DNA of 10,620 bases, taken from the NCBI RefSeq assembly GCF_004138495.1, contig NZ_ML142850.1:347237-357856 (forward strand), read 5' to 3'. Source of the DNA: Phytoactinopolyspora endophytica. Lineage in GTDB: Bacteria > Actinomycetota > Actinomycetes > Jiangellales > Jiangellaceae. Below are positions 7,123 to 10,620 of the stretch, piece after piece. Positions within the stretch are counted from its first letter, which is position 1; each line of letters opens with the position of its first letter. Position numbers and translations under genes: made by a program. The notes beneath the pieces were generated by a model, which was given only the letters and a program-made list of their open reading frames with translations, had not been told where the DNA came from and made no database searches.

Positions 7123-8160
7123 TCATTGACGCGTCGAGCTTCGGACTACCAGCTCGGTCGGGAGGACCACCGCACCGAGTCCGTCCGGCTTGCCGTCGAG
7201 TTGCGCCAGCAGCATCTCCACCGCCTTGCCCCCGAGATCATGGAGCGGCCACGTCACCGTCGTCAGTGGCGGGTTCAGGAAGGCGCTCACCGGAAAGTCA
7301 CCGAACCCCACGACCGCCACGTCATCGGGGATGCGGCGGCCGGCCTCTACCAGTGCTCGCATGGCGCCGATCGCCATCCAATCGGAGCCGACTTGCACAG
7401 CGGTGATGCCGGGCCACGCCTCCAGCAACTGTTTGGTGGCCCGGTGGCCGTCTTCCGGCGACCATGTCCAGTCCCCAGGATCGATATAGTGCGAGATACC
7501 CCCGCGATGGTGTGCGAATTCATCGATGAATGCCCGCATACGACGCAACGGCGCCCCTTCTGGCGTGGCATTGCCCACCACCCCTACCGTCGTATGACCC
7601 ACATCGGCAAGGTACCGAGCCGAGGAACACATGCCTCCCTGCTCGTCGGTGGTCACCATACCGATTCGATCAAGGGGCAGGTCATCGTGGTCCTCCCCTG
7701 GACCGACATAGACCACCGGCATTCGCCAGTCGGCCAGCACCTGGGCGAGCCACCCGACGTTATGCACGACGATGCCATCCACGTGCGCATCGCGCAGGAC
7801 GGCGAAGACATCGTACGACTCGACATCGGTCACCGGTGGCAGGATCTTCACCGTGTGCTGACGACGAGCAGCCTCCTCCACCGCACCCACGGCAAAATAC
7901 TCGAAGATCGGCAGGTGCAGCGTGCTCGGTGGCTGCCGAGTCACCATTCCCACCGTGAGATGGCGCCTGCCGACCATCGCCCGGGCGGCCGAGTTCGGAA
8001 CATAGCGCAACCGCCACGCCGCCTCCCGGACTCGCTCCTGGGTCTGTTTGGAGACCCGCTTCTCATCAGCGCGGCCGTTGAGAACCAACGAGACCGTCGT
8101 CGGTGAGACACCCGCCTCTCCTGCGACGTCGGCCCGCGAAACGCCATGCTGTCGCGTCAC
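7123..8160 (-). CDS. LacI-family transcriptional repressor
   Basis: This 345-residue protein has typical LacI-family length. The start is GTG 8160, preceded by GGAGAGAGG six bases upstream. The N-terminal helix-turn-helix is VSRADVAGEAGVSPTTVSLV (7-26) followed by LNGR. The hinge is YVPNSAARAM (53-62), where methionine replaces the usual leucine at the DNA-intercalating position. A periplasmic-binding-protein-like effector domain follows (about 68-345), with GSDWMAIGAMRAL and DVAVVGFGDFP near the C-terminus; family members usually have GFDD, so one Asp is Gly. It is divergent from the sugar-transporter operon and convergent with the hydrolase genes. It most likely represses both units through the TGCTAA...TTAGCA sites until a sugar released by the hydrolases binds it. 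The inducer is unknown. The promoter-side sites (8263-8304) lie 103 bp or more upstream of its own start, so autoregulation is possible but not evident. Confidence 0.96.
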   Translation of the reverse strand: MTRQHGVSRADVAGEAGVSPTTVSLVLNGRADEKRVSKQTQERVREAAWRLRYVPNSAARAMVGRRHLTVGMVTRQPPSTLHLPIFEYFAVGAVEEAARRQHTVKILPPVTDVESYDVFAVLRDAHVDGIVVHNVGWLAQVLADWRMPVVYVGPGEDHDDLPLDRIGMVTTDEQGGMCSSARYLADVGHTTVGVVGNATPEGAPLRRMRAFIDEFAHHRGGISHYIDPGDWTWSPEDGHRATKQLLEAWPGITAVQVGSDWMAIGAMRALVEAGRRIPDDVAVVGFGDFPVSAFLNPPLTTVTWPLHDLGGKAVEMLLAQLDGKPDGLGAVVLPTELVVRSSTRQ

Positions 8161-8254
8161 GACCTACCTCTCTCCACAGAACACCTATCCGTGCTGTCCG
8201 AACAGGGGCCGCTGACGCCTACGGGCGACTTACCCCCACTTTGCGATGGCTCCC

Positions 8255-8284
8255 TTGACACATGCTAACAGCAGTGGGCACACT
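8255..8284 (+). promoter_or_regulatory. Putative promoter of the sugar ABC transporter operon
   Basis: TTGACA (8255-8260), an 18-bp spacer and CACACT (8279-8284) match the hydrolase promoter at 2552-2581. Expected initiation near 8291 falls within operator site C and leaves a leader of about 120 bases, in which I see no riboswitch-like element. The -35 is consensus and the -10 is weak. Confidence rests mainly on recurrence of the same layout in both places. Confidence 0.55.
8263..8280. promoter_or_regulatory. Operator-like site B in the promoter spacer
   Basis: TGCTAACAGCAGTGGGCA matches the core of site A (2586-2603) at 14 of 18 bases. Its left half is intact and its right half degenerate. 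It fills the spacer of the proposed promoter and touches the -10, so a bound repressor would exclude polymerase. Confidence 0.6.
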
Positions 8285-8286
8285 TT

Positions 8287-8304
8287 AGCTCACACCTGTT
8301 AGCA
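8287..8304. promoter_or_regulatory. Operator-like site C at the expected transcription start
   Basis: AGCTCACACCTGTTAGCA matches the core of site A at 14 of 18 bases, with the right half intact and the left half degenerate. It starts two bases after the proposed -10. Its centre is 24 bp from that of site B. The shared CTGTTAGCAC string lies 11 bases after the -10 here and 13 bases after it at the hydrolase promoter. Confidence 0.65.
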
Positions 8305-8410
8305 CGCTCATAGGGGTGCTCGTCAGTGCCCTCATCGGCCACGAGCGGAGCAGGACCGAACAGCTCCACCGAACAAGACAGTGAAGTCACGCCCTAACCG
8401 TGGAGACATC

Positions 8411-9748
8411 ATGACTACCAACCACCGCTCTTCCCGGACAGCCGCCGGCGCCAGCGCCGCACTCAGTCGTCGTCATTTCCTTCGTGCCAGCGCCGCTGCC
8501 GGCCTATCCGTCCCGGCCATGGGACTGCTCAGCGCTTGCGGCGACGAGGACGAGACAAGCAACAGCGGGAGCGGAGGGAGCTCCTCATCCGAGTTACGAG
8601 TCATCCACCTGCCATGGATGGAGAACGTCGCGCCATGGCTCCCGGACCTGGGCACGCAGTTCGAGGAGAACAACAGCGGCGTGAGCGTGGACATCTCCCC
8701 GCTGGCCGCCGCCGAGGGTAACCCGGAGGCGCTCATCCAGCGCTTCACCCTGGAGTCGCGCAAGGACGAGCCGTCGTTCGACGTGCTCCTCGGTCCGACG
8801 CCGTTCAGTCTTGCCGCTCCTCTCGCCAAAGCGGGGGCCATCGCGCCGATCGGGGACCTGATCCCGGACGACATCCGCTCGCGGATGGCCGACTCGGTGC
8901 TGAGCGAGGTAACCGGGCCGGACGGCGAGATCTGGGCGTTCCCGTTCTGGCAGGACGTCATGGGCTTCCTCTACAACAAGACGCTGATGAACGACGTCGG
9001 CATGAGCGGGCCGCCGACCACATGGGAGGAACTGCGCACCCAGGTGGCGACGGTCCAGTCGAACCTTCCCGACGGCACGTACGCCTACGGTGCGGACTGG
9101 AACTGGGTCACCCGGATGTTCCTGCCGATCCTGGTCACCATGACCGACACGCCGTATGCCGAGAACGGCACGCCGAACGTGGCCGACCCGGCCGCGCTCG
9201 AAGCTCTGGCCCTGGTCAAGGAGCTCGGACAGGCCAGCCCACCGAACTCCGCCACGGAGCTCGCCTCTACCGAGGTGTTCCAGGCCGGCAAGGTCGTGAT
9301 GGAGAGCTACTGGCAGCCTCAGTATCTCCGCTCCATGGAGGCCGGGCTGACCGAAGACGAGCTGGGCTTCAGCGGAAACCTCGGCGGTGACTACAACAGC
9401 ACCGTGTTCTGGTCCACCGTCGCCCTGATCCCGGCCAATAGCCCGAACGCCGAGCTGGCGGTGCAGTTCGTCACCGACGGGTTCCTGAGCGACGACGGCA
9501 TCCAGCAGTCGATCGACGGGGCCGGCCGTTTCCTGCCGTTGAACGACATCGAAGACAGGTTCCCGGACTGGATGAAGCCGCTGTACCAGCAGATGCTCGA
9601 AGGTGCCCCGCTCCCGCTGAACGACTCGTTCGTGGAGGTCGTCCAGAACACGTACCAGTCCGAGGTCGAGAAGATGGTCATCCAGGACCAGTCACCCGAG
9701 GACACCCAGCAGAACCTGATCGACGCGTTCTCGGCGTACGAATGGTGA
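8411..9748 (+). CDS. Extracellular sugar-binding lipoprotein of a CUT1-type ABC importer
   Basis: This 445-residue protein matches the family 1 solute-binding proteins (MalE-like) in length and style. It begins with a Tat signal, SRRHFLRA (19-26), followed by a hydrophobic stretch and the lipobox LSAC with C43 as lipidation site. A low-complexity Ser/Gly linker (about 50-60) tethers the binding domain to the outer face of the membrane. I chose ATG 8411 because GGAG lies five bases upstream; an in-frame GTG at 8381 lacks a ribosome binding site and would put ten extra residues before the Tat signal. Features typical of the family include the lobe segment FPFWQDVMGFLYNKTLM and the PTTWEEL motif. 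Its stop overlaps the permease start (TGATG). It probably delivers the product of the neighbouring hydrolases. Ligand identity is unknown, though oligosaccharides are usual for CUT1. Confidence 0.95.
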   Translation: MTTNHRSSRTAAGASAALSRRHFLRASAAAGLSVPAMGLLSACGDEDETSNSGSGGSSSSELRVIHLPWMENVAPWLPDLGTQFEENNSGVSVDISPLAAAEGNPEALIQRFTLESRKDEPSFDVLLGPTPFSLAAPLAKAGAIAPIGDLIPDDIRSRMADSVLSEVTGPDGEIWAFPFWQDVMGFLYNKTLMNDVGMSGPPTTWEELRTQVATVQSNLPDGTYAYGADWNWVTRMFLPILVTMTDTPYAENGTPNVADPAALEALALVKELGQASPPNSATELASTEVFQAGKVVMESYWQPQYLRSMEAGLTEDELGFSGNLGGDYNSTVFWSTVALIPANSPNAELAVQFVTDGFLSDDGIQQSIDGAGRFLPLNDIEDRFPDWMKPLYQQMLEGAPLPLNDSFVEVVQNTYQSEVEKMVIQDQSPEDTQQNLIDAFSAYEW

Positions 9749-10620
9749 TGGGCACCGCAATGACGACGCGCGACGATGCGGGGACGTCCGGGGGCGCGGG
9801 GACGCCCAGGACTGTGCGGAAGCCCGACGTCGCGAGGAGGTTTCGGCGCGCTCTCGCCGGCTATCTCTTCGTGGCGCCGGTGGTCGTCCTCATGGGCGTC
9901 TTCGTCTTCTACCCGCTCGCGCAGACTGTTTACCTGACGTTCTTCGACTACTCCTTCCTCACCGAGACCAAGGAGTTCATCGGCTTCGACAACTACGTCG
10001 AATGGGTCCAGGACCCGCTGACCTGGCAGACGCTCTGGGTCTCGGTCAAGTTCTTCCTCTACTACGTCGTCAGCTCGATGGCGCTGGGGCTGCTGATCGC
10101 CATCATGATCGACCGGCTCGCCACCAAGTACGCACCGTCGGTGTACCGGACCGTCTTCTACTTCCCTGTGGTGCTTCCGGCCGCGATCGTGTTCTCGATG
10201 TGGCTGTGGATCTACGATCCCACGCTGGGGATGTTCGCCCACGTCAGCGACGCTGTCGGCGCGGACACCGCGCCGAACTGGCTCGGCGACCCGGATCTTG
10301 CGCTGCCGGCGCTCGCGATGATGAACACCTGGCGGTTCCTCGGCGAGACCGTGATCTTCTTCCTGGTCGGGCTGGCCGGCATCCCGCGCGACTACGTCGA
10401 GGCCGCCCGGACGGACGGCGCCAGCGAGCTCAGGATCGTCGCCCGGATCACCATCCCGCTGCTGCTCCCGTTCATCTTCCTGGTCTTCGTGTTGCGGCTG
10501 CGGGCCCTGGAGCTGGTCACCGAGCCGTTGTTCATGACCCAGGGCGGACCCGTCGACGCCACCCGCACGTATGGCCTGCAGGCCTACGAGCTGTTCCACA
10601 ACCAGGACCGGATCGGTTAC
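9748..10620 (+). CDS. MalF-type sugar ABC transporter permease, 3' end beyond window
   Basis: The frame is open for 291 codons to the right edge. ATG 9748 overlaps the upstream stop as TGATG, indicating translational coupling; ATG 9760 is an alternative. A hydrophilic basic tail (about 1-36) leads to the first membrane segment (YLFVAPVVVLMGVFVFYPLA, 39-58) and the FFDYSF region typical of MalF/UgpA-like permeases. Further membrane segments are visible around 100-120 (SSMALGLLIAIMI), 135-155 (FYFPVVLPAAIVFSMWLWI) and 190-210. The cytoplasmic EAA loop that docks the ATPase is EAARTDGASELRIVARITIP (218-237), with the conserved Glu-Ala-Ala and Gly. The second permease is expected just downstream. 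No ATPase gene is visible; actinobacterial CUT1 operons often rely on a shared MsiK-type ATPase encoded elsewhere. Confidence 0.95.
   Translation, partial: MGTAMTTRDDAGTSGGAGTPRTVRKPDVARRFRRALAGYLFVAPVVVLMGVFVFYPLAQTVYLTFFDYSFLTETKEFIGFDNYVEWVQDPLTWQTLWVSVKFFLYYVVSSMALGLLIAIMIDRLATKYAPSVYRTVFYFPVVLPAAIVFSMWLWIYDPTLGMFAHVSDAVGADTAPNWLGDPDLALPALAMMNTWRFLGETVIFFLVGLAGIPRDYVEAARTDGASELRIVARITIPLLLPFIFLVFVLRLRALELVTEPLFMTQGGPVDATRTYGLQAYELFHNQDRIGY

Noticed and set aside
7108..8106. 332-codon plus-strand frame opposite the LacI gene
   Set aside because: The minus strand encodes an unmistakable LacI protein over the same region; this frame is rich in His and Arg and lacks any recognisable domain.
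8194..8205. CTGTCCGAACAG, a short imperfect palindrome ahead of the LacI gene
   Set aside because: It is only 12 bp with one mismatched pair, unlike sites A-C, and not attached to a recognisable promoter. It is too weak to call an operator.
8381..8410. Upstream GTG start adding ten residues to the binding lipoprotein
   Set aside because: There is no ribosome binding site before 8381, whereas ATG 8411 has GGAG at good spacing and gives a normal Tat signal length.
9391..10599. 402-codon open frame on the minus strand opposite the binding protein and permease
   Set aside because: Its composition (runs rich in Arg, Asp, Glu, His and Gln) is typical of antisense to a membrane-protein gene. The plus-strand frame carries membrane segments and the EAA loop.

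Overview
The window looks like high-GC actinobacterial DNA. Most codons end in G or C, and the genes include LacI- and IclR-type regulators, a Tat-exported lipoprotein binding protein, and long basic or alanine-rich Sec signal peptides. I would not assign a genus. The locus reads as a carbohydrate capture, degradation and uptake cluster; its substrate cannot be read from the sequence.

Layout: positions 1-2420 (minus strand) hold an IclR-family regulator followed by an FAD-dependent oxidoreductase that runs off the left edge. Positions 2421-2736 are a regulatory region with an IclR promoter/inverted repeat on one side and a promoter plus a 28-bp near-perfect palindrome on the other. Positions 2737-7001 (plus strand) hold two paralogous secreted proteins, each with a lectin-like beta-sandwich and a clan GH-A-like catalytic barrel, separated by a 15-bp perfect intercistronic stem. 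A bidirectional hairpin at 7062-7107 separates them from a convergent LacI-family repressor (7123-8160, minus). Positions 8161-8410 carry a promoter with two operator-like sites. Positions 8411-10620 (plus strand) hold a CUT1-type sugar-binding lipoprotein and the first permease gene, which is cut by the right edge.

How it fits together: the secreted enzymes would release a sugar or oligosaccharide, the ABC importer would take it up, and the cytoplasmic oxidoreductase may act on the product. The hydrolase promoter and the transporter promoter share the same arrangement: TTGAC(A/G), 18 bp, CACACT, then an operator ending in CTGTTAGCAC over the expected transcription start. This suggests that one repressor, most likely the local LacI protein, controls both units.

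The most novel items are the hydrolase pair, which fits no glycoside hydrolase family I can name, and a whole beta-sandwich domain that appears to be inserted into the catalytic barrel of the larger enzyme just after its first strand.
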